A stretch of DNA of 64,000 nucleotides from Pleurodeles waltl (taxonomy: Eukaryota > Chordata > Amphibia > Caudata > Salamandridae). The stretch is taken from positions 1,056,717,554 through 1,056,781,553 of the forward strand of contig NC_090443.1 of the NCBI RefSeq assembly GCF_031143425.1, given 5' to 3'. Positions 35,721 to 47,801 of this stretch are shown in pieces. The position numbers were made by a program, and so were the translations under genes. The notes under the pieces were generated by a model. It was given only the letters and a program-made list of their open reading frames with translations. It did no database searches and had not been told where the DNA came from. The number at the start of each line of letters is the position of its first letter. Within the stretch, counting starts at the first letter, position 1.

Positions 35721-36593
35721 ATGACCCCCTTTGTCTGTGATCCTGCACTACAAACTCAAGAATTTCTCCAGTATGAACAAGAATACTCCATGCCCACTAA
35801 CATAATGCCTCTAGATCAGTATAAATGTATAATATATACTGACGGATCAGCTCAGCCTGCTATAGGCACCATGCACCAATACTCTGCAGCTTGCTCCGCT
35901 GTATATGGAGTAATGAGGGATGAAGAATTCCACCCACAACAGACCTTCACACAGTCTCTAGGGGATTGCACTGCATAACTGGATGATTCTGGCACTAGAA
36001 GACACCAATCCTGAATTCCCCACACTAATAGTGTGTGGTTCGTGTTACTGTCTCCAGTCTTTTAATGAGAATGTGCACTATTGGCACCTACATGGATTCA
36101 GAGACTCAAAAGGGAATACTATGAAGCATAAAGTGCTTTGGGGAAAGGTGGCAGAGCTCAAACACAGTCTGCCACGGGCTCATGCAATTCATACATTGAG
36201 GGCATGATGTAGAGTTTGGCGGATGGGGTTACTCCATCACGAATGTGACGGATATCCCATCCGCCATATTACAATCCCATTAGATCCTATGGGAATCATA
36301 ATACGGCAGACAAGATATCCGCCACGTTTGTGACGGAGTAACCCATTCGCCAAATGCCGAATCAGGTCCTGAGTCACCAACATGTTGGAATACACGTAGG
36401 GAATTCACTGGCTGATGAAGCAGCCAAATCTGCAGTTACGACACCTACAGGAGCTTCAATTACTCGTTCCCATATGAGGGTGGATGAAGAAATAATGGCT
36501 TCGTTAATGCTTCCGGCAACGGCACCCTTTACCAAAAGCATATCCAGCAAAAGTGTCCTACTACTTAAGTGCTTTTGCTACCATTCCAGGTAG
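35721..36593 (+). pseudogene. Endogenous retrovirus pol: RNase H region, interrupted
   Basis: The first piece (35721-35978) has CIIYTDGSAQ, the catalytic start of retroviral RNase H. After a stop, a piece starting near 35983 continues the domain (LEDTNPEFPTLIVC, FRDSKGN). The domain is then cut by the 170-bp MITE at 36200-36369. Beyond it comes HVGIHVGNSLADEAAK, the closing motif of RNase H. This would be the RNA-degrading domain of Pol. The upstream reverse transcriptase is not found; family R sequence lies directly upstream. Confidence 0.75.
36200..36369. mobile_element. 170-bp palindromic MITE inside retroviral RNase H
   Basis: Second copy of the 13988 family, also 170 bp. It starts GGGCATGATGTAGAG and ends AATCAGGTCC, with TGA on both sides (36197-36199, 36370-36372). 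Insertion into a recognisable coding region confirms it moved as a discrete unit. Confidence 0.85.
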
Positions 36594-37421
36594 GGGGGGT
36601 AAAGAGGGAGGTAGGGTGATTGAGTGATCCCCACTAAGACCGTATGTTAGAATAGAATTAATTAAAGCAGCACATGAGGGCGTCGCATTTGCCCATGCTT
36701 GTGTGGCGGCCACAGTCTCTGCTAATGGTGCCATGGTCTGTACAACCAGACAAAGCAGTGTGTCCTCTGTTGTAACATTTCCCAACAAATGAAAGCTCCA
36801 CCATTGCACACCCACTACAGACACCCCTCTTAGTTGCAAACAAACTGCACAATGCGTGTGTCTAGACCATACAAATCCCGGATATGTTTAAAGTTGCTAT
36901 GGGTGATGTGATAACCCTATGTGTAGTTTCCAATGAATGGGACAGTAAAACTTTTTCTTCAGTGCCGACTGAGCTTGAATTTTATACTATATTTGAAAGG
37001 GAGGGTATGTACATGAGTTCAGCAAATTATGGTGAAATGTTTTTCTATTATCCCTAAGCACATCATTACCTACATAGAGCTAGTACTCCATGTAAAGTTT
37101 TTAATTACACACAATGGGAACATTGCCCGACTCCACCAGTGGGAAGCTCCAAACCATATTTAGATGAATTCTTATATTTGTCTGGGCATGATGCTTCATA
37201 ACCTGTGTCTTATTATTTTAACATAACACCTTCAAAAGCAAAGAAAAATATGTTGTCCCACACAATACTAATTTATTAAAATTAATTTGTTTCCCAACTA
37301 GCAATTAAAGGCTATGAGTATTGGAAAGAAACACTTGTTTTAAAATCAGTTTGGGGAACAAAAAAGCAGGCAAGTGCAAGTCATGGATGCCTTATTTAAA
37401 GTGTGTCTAATTCCACTACAG
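36594..37421 (+). pseudogene. Endogenous retrovirus: integrase N-terminus fragment then Env surface-like sequence
   Basis: Around 36640-36800 is a decayed zinc-binding-like segment (AHEGVAFAH followed by a C-x2-C region in another frame), as at the start of retroviral integrase. The catalytic core is not recognised, so an internal deletion is likely. From about 36890 on, pieces such as CKVFNYTQWEHCP and YYFNITPSK look like a glycosylated envelope surface region. Many stops. Lineage is unclear. Confidence 0.5.
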
Positions 37422-37427
37422 ACGATT

Positions 37428-40400
37428 GTGAGAAGGTAGCCTCTTTCTAGCCTTGTTACCCCCACTTTTGGCCTGTTTGTGAGTGTATGTCAGGATGTTT
37501 GTCACTGTTTTCACTGTCTCACTGGGATCCTGATAGCCAGGCCTCAGTGCTCATAGTGAAAACACTATGGTTTCAGTATGTTTGTTATGTGTCACTGGGA
37601 TCCTGCTGGTCAGGACCCCAGTGCTCATAGGTTTGTGGCCTATATGTATGTGTCACTGGGACCCTGTCACACAGGGCCCCAGTGCTCATAGGTGTGCATG
37701 TATATGTTCCCTGTGTGGTGCCTAACTGTCTCACTGAGGCTCTGCTAACCAGAACCTCAGTGGTTATGCTCTCTCATTACTTTCAAATTGTCACTAACAG
37801 GCTAGTGACCATTTTTACCAATTTACATTGGCTTACTGGAACACCCTTATAATTCCCTAGTATATGGTACTGAGGTACCCAGGGTATTGGGGTTCCAGGA
37901 GATCCCTATGGGCTGCAGCATTTCTTTTGCCACCCATAGGGAGCTCTGACAATTCTTACACAGGCCTGCCACTGCAGCCTGAGTGAAATAACGTCCACGT
38001 TATTTCACAGCCATTTTACACTGCACTTAAGTAACTTATAAGTCACCTATATGTCTAACCTTTACCTGGTAAAGGTTAGGTGCAAAGTTACTTAGTGTGA
38101 GGGCACCCTGGCACTAGCCAAGGTGCCCCCACATTGTTCAGAGCCAATTCACTGAACTTTGTGAGTGCGGGGACACCATTACACGCGTGCACTACATATA
38201 GGTCACTACCTATATGTAGCTTCACCATGGTAACTCCGAATATGGCCATGTAACATGTCTATGATCATGGAATTGCCCCCTCTATGCCATCCTGGCATTG
38301 TTGGTACAATTCCATGATCCCAGTGGTCTGTAGCACAGACCCTGGTACTGCCAGACTGCCCTTCCTGGGGTTTCTCTGCAGCTGCTGCTGCTGCCAACCC
38401 CTCAGACAGGCAGCTGCCCTCCTGGGGTCCAGCCAGGCCTGGCCCAGGATGGCAGAACAAAGAACTTCCTCTGAGAGAGGGTGTGACACCCTCTCCCTTT
38501 GGAAAATGGTGTGAAGGCAGGGGAGGAGTAGCCTCCCCCAGCCTCTGGAAATGCTTTGTTGGGCACAGATGTGCCCAATTCTGCATAAGCCAGTCTACAC
38601 CGGTTCAGGGACCCCTTAGCCCCTGCTCTGGCGCGAAACTGGACAAAGGAAAGGGGAGTGACCACTCCCCTGACCTGCACCTCCCCTGGGAGGTGTCCAG
38701 AGCTCCTCCAGTGTGCTCCAGACCTCTGCCATCTTGGAAACAGAGGTGCTGCTGGCACACTGGACTGCTCTGAGTGGCCAGTGCCACCAGGTGACGTCAG
38801 AGACTCCTGCTGATAGGCTCCTTCAGGTGTTAGTAGCCTTTCCTCTCTCCTAGGTAGCCAAACCCTCTTTTCTGGCTATTTAGGGTCTCTGTCTCTGGGG
38901 AAACTTTAGATAACGAATGCATGAGCTCAGCCGAGTTCCTCTGCATCTCCCTCTTCACCTTCTGATAAGGAATCGACCGCTGACCGCGCTGGAAGCCTGC
39001 AAACCTGCAACATAGTAGCAAAGACGACTACTGCAACTCTGTAACGCTGATCCTGCCGCCTTCTCGACTGTTTTCCTGCTTGTGCATGCTGTGGGGGTAG
39101 TCTGCCTCCTCTCTGCACCAGAAGCTCCGAAGAAATCTCCCGTGGGTCGACGGAATCTTCCCCCTGCAACCGCAGGCACCAAAAAGCTGCATTACCGGTC
39201 CCTTGGGTCTCCTCTCAGCACGACGAGCGAGGTCCCTCGAATCCAGCGACACCGTCCAAGTGACCCCCACAGTCCAGTGACTCTTCAGCCCAGGTTTGGT
39301 GGAGGTAAGTCCTTGCCTCACCTCGCTGGGCTGCATTGCTGGGAACCGCGACTTTGCAAGCTACTCCGGCCCCTGTGCACTTCCGGCGGAAATCCTTCGT
39401 GCACAGCCAAGCCTGGGTCCACGGCACTCTAACCTGCATTGCACGACTTTCTAAGTTGGTCTCCGGCGACGTGGGACTCCTTTGTGCAACTTCGGCGAGC
39501 ACCGTTTCACGCATCCTCGTAGTGCCTGTTTCTGGCACATGTCCGGGTGCTACCTGCTTCAGTGAGGGCTCTTTGTCTTGCTCGACGTCCCCTCTCTCTG
39601 CAGGTCCAATTTTCGACCTTCTGGTCCCTCCTGGGCCCCAGCAGCGTCCAAAAACGCCAAACCCACGATTTGCGTGTAGCAAGGCTTGTTGGCGTCCATC
39701 CGGCGGGAAAACACTTCTGCACGACTCTCCAAGGCGTGGGGGATCCATCCTCCAAAGGGAAAGTCTCTAGCCCTTGTCGTTCCTGCAGTATTCACAGTTC
39801 TTCAGCCTAGTAAGAGCTTCTTTGCACCAACCGCTGGCATTTCTTGGGCATCTGCCCATCTCCGAGCTGCTTGTGACTTTTGGACTTGGTCCCCTTGTTC
39901 CACAGGTACCCTCAGTCAGGAATCCATCGTTGTTGCATTGCTGATTTGTGTTTTCCTTGCATTTTCCCTCTAACATGACTATTTTGTCCTTAGGGGAACT
40001 TTAGTGCACTTTGCACTCACTTTTCAGGGTCTTGGGGAGGGTTATTTTGCTAACTCTCACTATTTTCTAATAGTCCCAGCAACCCTCTACAAGGTCACAT
40101 AGGTTTGGGGTCCATTCGTGGTTCACATTCCACTTTTGGAGTATATGGTTTGTGTTGCCCCTATCCCTATGTTTCCCCATTGCATCCTATTGTAACTATA
40201 CATTGTTTGCACTGTTTTCTAAGACTATACTGCATATTTTTGCTATTGTGTATATATATCTTGTGTATATTTCCTATCCTCTCACTGAGGGTACACTCTA
40301 AGATACTTTGGCATATTGTCATAAAAATAAAGTACCTTTATTTTTAGTATAACTGTGTATTGTGTTTTCTTATGATATTGTGCATATGACACTAGGTGGT

Positions 40401-40571
40401 ACTGTAGTAGCTTCACACGTCTCCTAGTTCAGCCTAAGCTGCTCTGCTAAGCTACCATTATCTATCAGCCTAAGCTGCTAGACACCCTATACACTAATAA
40501 GGGATAACTGGGCCTGGTGCAAGGTGCAAGTACCCCTTGGTACTCACTACAAGCCAGTCCAGCCTCCTACA
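37428..40571 (+). mobile_element. Full-length family R element, LTR-like, 3.1 kb
   Basis: Flanked by ACGATT at 37422-37427 and 40572-40577 (a 6-bp target duplication) and inserted into the retroviral env. Ends resemble TG...CA (GTGAGAAGGTAGCC...CCTCCTACA). It begins with about four copies of a 70-80-bp repeat (CACTGGGATCCTG..CAGTGCTCATAG, 37490-37740) and has an AATAAA near 40327. No intact gene: open frames in 38.2-40.0 kb are not conserved in the other copies. The 6-bp duplication and termini fit a solo LTR of an unusually long retroviral LTR, which is an inference. Confidence 0.75.
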
Positions 40572-40577
40572 ACGATT

Positions 40578-42355
40578 TTTCTGAATGACCTAGTACAGCA
40601 AACCACTTACTTGCATCTAGCCAAAATTAAAGAAATGAAGGTGCCCAGTATCCCCTCACCTGCACAATTTGAAAATTGGCAACACTTAGTAAATCACACT
40701 GAAGAACAGTTCAATGAAATGATGCAGAATTGTACATTTAACTTTAAACTTTCAGGTCCTCACTGGTGGTTATTGTGGTCAGTGGTCAGTGGACAGATAT
40801 GGCTGTCATGCACATTTTGTAAACTCTTCACAGAGCTTCAAAGCAAGCAGACCAGACCCTCGTTATATTCAGTCTTATCATTCAGAGATGGTCACCACTT
40901 ATAGCGTCAGGAAGTTATGCCAGCACTGGTTGCAACATTCCACTCTATCTACAGTAAAAGATCACTTCTCTCTCCTCTCTGATGACATGGATTTACAGGA
41001 TTTCTTGTTAGGCTCCAGGTCATCATGTTCCAAAAACTTTCTTTATGCTATTTACAATGAAATATGGACGCTTTCTCAAATGGAAACTGCTGCTCGTTTA
41101 AGGCAAATCAATCAGGCTAATTTGGAAAAAGCACTGATTGTTGTGGATAATGGAATGAATACAATAACTAACAATGTATCATCTGCAATTGATTTTATCC
41201 AAATTGATGTCTTTTTTACAGCATGGGCAAAGTCAGCTTAGAGCTATTATGCAGTTGAGTTGGACACTACAAGTTTTGAAATCGAACCGTGTGCCCATTT
41301 TTAATTTTACCCCTAAACAATAAATGATGGCAAATAATGAGGATATAAAGCTGCCTTTCACAGTAGCCAAAACACCACCCACAGTATGGCTCCTTTATGG
41401 AGTTAAACAACAAAAGCACTGACTCCTGAACGAGAGCAGCATCCTTCAGTGCACTACGGAACACCTCCACTGAGGTTTGATATGTTAATCCTCTTTTTAA
41501 GAAACATACCTCATTGCTAATTTCAATGTTTCAGTTCACATCATGCTTGAAACTATTTCCAGCAGGCAGATTTAGAGGAGAGCTTTATTCATGAGGTGTT
41601 GGAATTACCCTTCGATTACAGATGTGTGGGTGGGGACAAAAAGGTTTTTCTTAGTGGAAACAAATGCAAAACTTCTCTAAGCCAATCAATGACTTGTAAA
41701 CCGGTGACATTGCACAATGCGTGTAATGTGTCCGTGTTCACTCTGGCACCTTACTTCAAGGCAGTACCAGGTTCCTTGATTCACCCAGTGTTTCAGCTAT
41801 TGTCAAATGGAAGTTATTTGATGCTGAATGATCAAGGCTGTTGTGGAATGAGAGCAGGTGTCTCCTACGTGGTTTCTGTTTCTCAAATAGTGTCCGTCTG
41901 TAATAACGTATTGTTTATTCCCACAGATGAGATAGGGTAGCTAGTCTGTAGTTTTCCATTCCTACCTTTAATGCTAATTTTGACAAGCTGAGCAGGCTGA
42001 AAGCTCTATTGTTTCAGAAAAACGCAGCTCTTACATCTGCCTGTGAAACCTTTGAACTGCAAGTTGTAAGGTCATCCTCTGAAAGAAAATTGCTGTTAAA
42101 CAACAACTTTCCCTGACATTTCGGCATCTTTAATTCTTCCAGCACCGCTGGTGTTCTACACTTTTTTAAAGCGGATGGGTCTGGTTTTGTCTGCACGTTC
42201 CAGATTGTTTTGGAGTGAAACCATCTTTTATACACTCTTCGTTTTCAAGTATATTTGGAGGCAAACCACTTATGTTATTCTTAATTGGTGGTATTTTAAT
42301 TGTACTTTTGCTGCCCCACAATGGATGTCCCATCTGAAAGCCAAATGACGGAACT
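40578..42355 (+). pseudogene. Endogenous retrovirus Env, surface end and transmembrane region
   Basis: Continues the env that is split by the family R insertion. Two overlapping frames at 40524-41241 carry N-glycosylation-rich and helical sequence (QMETAARLRQINQANLEKAL, a heptad-like stretch). A cysteine-rich ectodomain follows at 41596-41940 (FDYRCVGGDKKVFLSGNKC, later DQGCCGMRAG). The tail has a hydrophobic segment near 42260-42320 followed by a stop at 42349, as for a membrane anchor with a short cytoplasmic end. Frameshifts and stops break it in several places. The provirus lineage is not identified; retroviral origin is inferred from the RNase H-to-env order. Confidence 0.55.
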
Positions 42356-43195
42356 GCTGCACATCCTGCTGTGTCGTGAGCGTATGACACAGTACTTTGG
42401 GGTACCTTTATTGGACAAACGAAATGATAACTGGGCCTTGTCTTTGTGGCCAGTATGGTTCTATTGTATGCAGCCTGTGTTTGATTGCCTTTGGTGCCCT
42501 TTTGATGTCTGTCTTGCAATGCGATTGGTACAGTCTATGGACATGAATCTGCTGATGTCCCCGTTGAGGGTTAATTTTTTGGTGTTGTCCTTTGAGACTG
42601 CCATTGCTTCTGGATGCCTTGTATGAGCCATTGTAGTCTATAGATATGGATTCCTTACGTCTGGCTCACCCACTGTGGGCACTGCACAGGATGTTACTTC
42701 CTGAGCAGAGGCTCTTGACCATGCTTGTTCCTTCTACTTGCTCCCCGAGGCTCTTGTGGTACTGTCTACAGAAGCGGGATTCATTCTGGGTTCCATTGGC
42801 GCTGACAAAATGGATGACATCTTGGAAGCCTCCACTAGCTTTACAATTTGGCTCTTGTTTTTTTTACAGAAATTTTTTGATTGATCTTTGTTTTTAATTG
42901 GCTCATTTTTAATACAGTTTGTTGCTTTACTTGTTGAAGTGAAAATTGTATTCCTTTTATTTCTCTGCAGCATGTTTTTTTTTAGAATATGTCTTTTTAC
43001 GGCCATGTAGAGGGTGTAGTGAGGCCCTCTTGGACATAGGTTGGTTCCCTATTTTAACTTTATTTTATAATCTTACATTTTACACATTTTAGCTGCATCG
43101 CTTTTAGAAGTGACATTTTACATACTTTGCTTGCATGATATGATTCTAAGAATATATTGTACCGGCTGCTTGTTTTAGTTAGCCTTTTCTCTACA
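42356..43195. other. Unassigned, possibly retroviral 3' end
   Basis: Directly follows the env remnant and could be LTR, but I found no matching second copy, no TATA or polypurine tract that decides it, and no gene. Confidence 0.35.
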
Positions 43196-43199
43196 TAAA

Positions 43200-44400
43200 A
43201 TCAGTACATTCTGTTCAAGCTAGGAACAGTAGACAATACCCTTCTCTCCAGAGCCCCGATGGGCCTCCAATCTCTTTTGGACCACTTTGCTTCCTTCTGT
43301 AAGTCTCAGACCTAGAGATAAATTCCACAAAATCTAAATTTATGGTATTGAATCCCAACCATTCTTTTGGAAGTAGGATGGTGGTTGAGGAGGTGCCTTT
43401 GAAACAAGTGAACCATTTTTATCATCTGGGCATTAAATTACCTAGATAGCAAAAAGCAGGGCTGGATTACACCAAAGGTAATCTGCGGTGGTAAGGAAAC
43501 ACAGGGCCACATCTAACGGTGCGGTCGCCCCAGGTCTTGAAGTTCAGAAGGCCACAGCTGTGACCACTCTGGAGTAGAGATTTGGGGATGTGCCGATCTG
43601 TCTTCCATAGCCCAAACTTGAAAATAAATGCATCAGGTCATTGCTCTGCTTGCCCCCAAGTACCCCTATACACCCTTACGTATCGACCTAGCAGAAACGA
43701 AGGATGACCTGGTGGCTTTCTTGAAATCCTTGATGTACTGGGTACGGCTCTTCACCACACCGGACCTCCTTTAGGCATGCCCTGGTGGAATTAATTACCT
43801 TAGTCAAAAGACGATGGATTCCTTGGCTCAAAAAGGTTAAACAGCTCGGTGAAGTCCCTGGAATGGATGGAGGAAGCATGGTACTCCGGAATTGAAAAGA
43901 GCAAAGTTACAGCCACCAAGCTAATGGAATCCTTTTGGGAAGTTACATTGACTCGAATATGGAACGATGCAAAAGAGGGGGGCATTTCTGAAAAATGACT
44001 CCAACGTATATGCATCCCCCTGTTTGAGCCTTACTTGGATGGGATCAGACCTAGGTATGCCAAGAGTTTGGACATCTGACTTAGAATTGGTACTCTACCG
44101 CTGAGGACCCTTATACGCAAGTGGGAGAAGAGTACAGTTCCAAAAATTAATTGCAGTTTTTGCCTGATGACTGCAGAGTCGGTAGAGCACTTTCTGTTTT
44201 TCTGCCCAGGCTATGTTCAGCCTCGAAGAAGGTGGCTTCTCCCCATTTGCAAAGGTTTGGGCACAGTACCTCACTGGGAGGGCTACAGGTTCCTTAGATC
44301 AGACACAAAGGAGCAAGTTGTATTTGCCGTCTTCAGGTTTATCCTTTGGGTATGCAGGATTGTGAAAGAGAGCTGAAGGTTAGATGGGGATAGCCTGCTG
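43200..44400 (+). mobile_element. LINE remnant (reverse transcriptase 3' half)
   Basis: Plus strand. At 43250-43440 the frames give MGLQSLLDHF-like and EINSTKSKFMVLNP, the segment after the catalytic box in many non-LTR retrotransposons. The 3' part at 44060-44370 has a cysteine-histidine cluster (CSFCLMTAESVEHFLFFC) typical of the C-terminal end of several LINE clades. Stops and frameshifts throughout. The clade is not resolved. Confidence 0.65.
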
Positions 44401-45300
44401 GCTCCTACACAAAGCACCTTTGCTACACTCCCCCCTTCTGCATTTTATTCATCTTGCTGCTATTGCAAATAGGATTGTCTAGAAGTGTCTTTTAAATCGT
44501 GATCTTAGCACGGATAATTGCTCTTAGACTAATATGTTTACATAGCTTTTATAGTTTTATCAAACTAGAATAAAACAATACCAATTTAGCTAGGAAATCA
44601 GGAAGAAAGTTGTTCTTACACTGCAGAATCAGTCAACCAAACATCACCAATGGAGCAGTCCCAAGTAACTGAGCCTCTATCTTTTTGGTTTATTTTTATT
44701 TATAAGTCGCACAGGAACTACATTTCTGCACTTTACACAATAGCGATTTAAGTCTTAGTACCGTATCACCTGACTCCCCCATTTTGTATGATACATTAAA
44801 CGCAATAACTAGATGTAACTCTCATGCACTTTAACCTAACAGCGGTTTAGTAGTGACAGGGTATGAATTCTCTGGAATCGAAATTACTCCCTTTCTTTCA
44901 GTTGTAAATTTGGGTAATCACTACACAGAGGAAGTTACGCCAAAGAATATGTACAAATTCCACCACAGAATATGGCGGGCCATAGTAGGTTTTTGTCTAT
45001 GGTTGTGTTTTACCTCCTGACTGTGTCATTGTGATATCAGAGAATTACTGTACACAAAGTAGCTTAGGAAGAGGATTACTAGGGTGCATACTCACAATGC
45101 TAATGAAATGTATCTTATGCTTGTTCTTTGTGTATCTTTTATGGCCAAAGGCCGAAATACAGTTTCAAGAGAGAGAGAGAGAGAGAGATATCCTAGTGCT
45201 TGAGTTGCCCGTTCGGAGACAGCTTCCAACATCTAGACATATCATCGCATCAGAGCTCTGTCTCTTACACAGCGTCCCTTTGATTACATAAATAATGCAC
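44401..45300. other. No gene seen; short (GA)n
   Basis: Unassigned AT-rich sequence. A (GA)n run lies at about 45169-45188. Confidence 0.45.
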
Positions 45301-45309
45301 TAACCCGAA

Positions 45310-45930
45310 AGGGGCAGAGGGGCACTCTAGCCGCAACCGTCCTGGCACGAATGCTGTGTTCGACATGCAGCTCTGCTGCCGCTAATCTACCAGCTTCCCG
45401 ATAGGATTGCCATTCACACTACAGGCTGAAACCTGATGCATGTTCAATGCTTCTTACCACCAAAGCCACTGCCTCAGAAATGGGCTGGAAGTAGAATTCC
45501 TTAAAGGTCGATTCAGACAACCAATCTGCAGCATTTGTTATGTCCTCCAGTGTACCACTTACCTGAACTGCTTTAGAAGCCATAGCTCATCTTGTGAAGT
45601 GGGCCCTGAACATTTTGATATCTACAGCATCCTACGCCACGATCCACGTTACCCATCTGGTGATAGAAGGGGAGGAAACCACCTTGAGTGGCTTCTTCAC
45701 TGAAATGAGGAGTTGCCATTTTCCCAGTGGCCTCAGTTCTTCTGTCATGTCCTTGTCGGCCTTGATACATCGAATCACACAAAACTTAGGGGTATCATGA
45801 ACAAACAGGTACAATATCAACCTGGTGTTTGTTTTAGTCCTCCTAGACACCGTAAACGTCACACCCTCTGGTGTGAACAAATGTGCAGACATAAAAAAAT
45901 AAAAATACTCAGATGTAACCAAAATATCAC
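45310..45930 (-). pseudogene. DIRS-type tyrosine recombinase remnant
   Basis: Minus strand frame from 45922 downward reads LRPLGKWQLLISVKKPLK and SPSITRWVTWIV. It then gives a decayed H-x-x-R box (FRAHFTR), MASKAVQVSGTLEDI, and an EFYFQP segment with the likely catalytic tyrosine. This order matches the catalytic domain of DIRS/Ngaro-type tyrosine recombinases, which insert circular cDNA. At least two stops break it. No reverse transcriptase is recognised beside it. Confidence 0.7.
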
Positions 45931-47300
45931 AATATCAAATCTTTAGTTGTTGTTCTTTATTCTTTCTTTCTTTAATCACTTATATTTCTTTTTACAGCAA
46001 ATTCAGCCACCATGTGTTTCATGCACATAGCGCTTCTCCAGGGCTGTTTATAAAATACAGAAATTGTACATCAGTGATTTCTTTATCACAACAAAAGCTA
46101 TCATACATAAAACAAGTTCTAATCAGAAGAACAATTTTCATAACTAATGAACCCACTGATGATCCATAATACTTTCTCAATAACTGTAGGTACATAACTA
46201 TTATACTGCATAACACATATACTACTCAGCAAAAATAATAAAATAACATAGCAAAATAAAATGACGTAGTCATATTAGCCTTCCCAGGGGACACAAGGTA
46301 CTAGTTATACTTGGCAATTGCAGCAAATGTCCACAGTTGACAAAGTTTCTTAGGCTGTATCTCTTATACACATCAATGCCATATGTCTAAATACAGACAG
46401 TTACCTCAAAAGTAATGCTTCTTTTTTTAATATATACATTCCACGAAAAGCAACTGTACATCTTCAATCCATAAAATTATTATAACATTCATCTATAATC
46501 CAAATTCCTGTGAAGCAATTCACGAGGTATTTAATTTTCCTACAACCAATTCTATACAGAAGATACCACTTCTGTTACTAATAGGAGAGACTTACACCAA
46601 TGTTGAAAGATAATCTATTCCTTCATATAAAATCTGTTGAAAATATTATGCAGATGAGTTATTTACTAAAAGGAAAAGTTTTTACTTGTAATATTCTGTA
46701 TTTAATACCTATATTATTAAGCCATTGTCTCACCTTGGCTAAACATCTGAATTGCAATGTGTTGTTCTTGCTCATAATTTACATTTCTGGTCATCTTCAT
46801 ATGCTCCCCATGATACGGGATCCTTTAAAATTAACCTACATGTGTCCTAAGTTCTTAGCATTTAATTAAACCCTTTTTTATTTTATTATGCCCATTCATT
46901 TTATTGCTAGTGAGGGGGATATATACCTATCACTACTCAAAGTTGATCAACCAAAACAAAGCACTAAGGCACAATTCCAATCCCAATTCAACTATGTCTA
47001 TATGCTCACACTCCCCTTACCATAACCCACTGCACGCCATGAGGAATCCAAACTAATATCTACAAGCCCAATTGGGTTTGCCTCTTAAAGTCGCCTTTAC
47101 AATCTGCTGTAATAGCTCCAAACCATATTACACAATGAGCTGCATTTTATGTTTCCCATACCGCCATAGCCTGTACAGCATTTTCTTTAACCCGATCTGC
47201 CTCACTCCCCGAGTCTTTCCTCCACAACCGACTTGACTCACAGGTAAAACCTCTCTCTTCACACCCATAAGTCAGCAAAAATACTCTGTTACTCGAAATT
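45931..47300 (-). mobile_element. Probable Penelope-like terminal region with hammerhead remnant
   Basis: AT-rich. Near its end on the minus strand is a hammerhead-like block (46004-46046) whose stem I and 3' half match the motif in the 47.8-51.1 kb Penelope repeats. The region may be the continuation of the minus-strand Penelope-like element at 54.5-57.2 kb, separated by insertion of the family R copy at 47305-53626. That link is inference from order and orientation. Confidence 0.4.
46004..46046 (-). ncRNA. Degenerate hammerhead-like motif
   Basis: Minus strand: CAGCC, CTGGAGA, a 4-bp stem II with TAT loop, GAAAC, ACATGGTG, GGCTG. Stem I pairs perfectly. One core base differs (G for A at the fourth core position), and the cleavage triplet is GTG, which should not cleave. 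Confidence 0.5.
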
Positions 47301-47801
47301 ACCTTGTAGGCGGCTGGCCTGGTATGTAGTGGGTACCTTGGGTACTTACACCTTATACCAGGACCAATTATCCCTTATTAGTGAAATGTAGGCAGTGTTC
47401 TAGCAGGTTAGGCTGTCTAGAGGTAGCTGTATCAGAGCAGCTTAGGCTGACCCAGGAGACATGCAAAGCTCCTGCAATACCACTATAGTCACACAGTACC
47501 ATACACAATAAAAGACAATACTCTGTGTTACCAAAAATAAAGTTACTTTAATTTAGTGACACAACGCCAAAAATATCTTAGAGGCAATACTCCTTCTGGA
47601 GGTAAGTATTATACACAATATATACAATAGAGACCAAAATTGGGTGAGTAAATAGTCATAGAATAGTGCAAACAGTAGAAACTACAACAGAATGCAATAG
47701 GAAAAAATAGGCCTAGGGGCAACACAAACCAAATACTAAGAAAGTGGAATGTGAATCACAAATTCCCCCCTAGACAAGTGTAGTGTGTTAACTAACATGA
47801 C

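Noticed and set aside
38206..39973. Several overlapping 60-180-codon frames on both strands in family R
   Set aside because: They are not kept open in the other family R copies and show no known domain.
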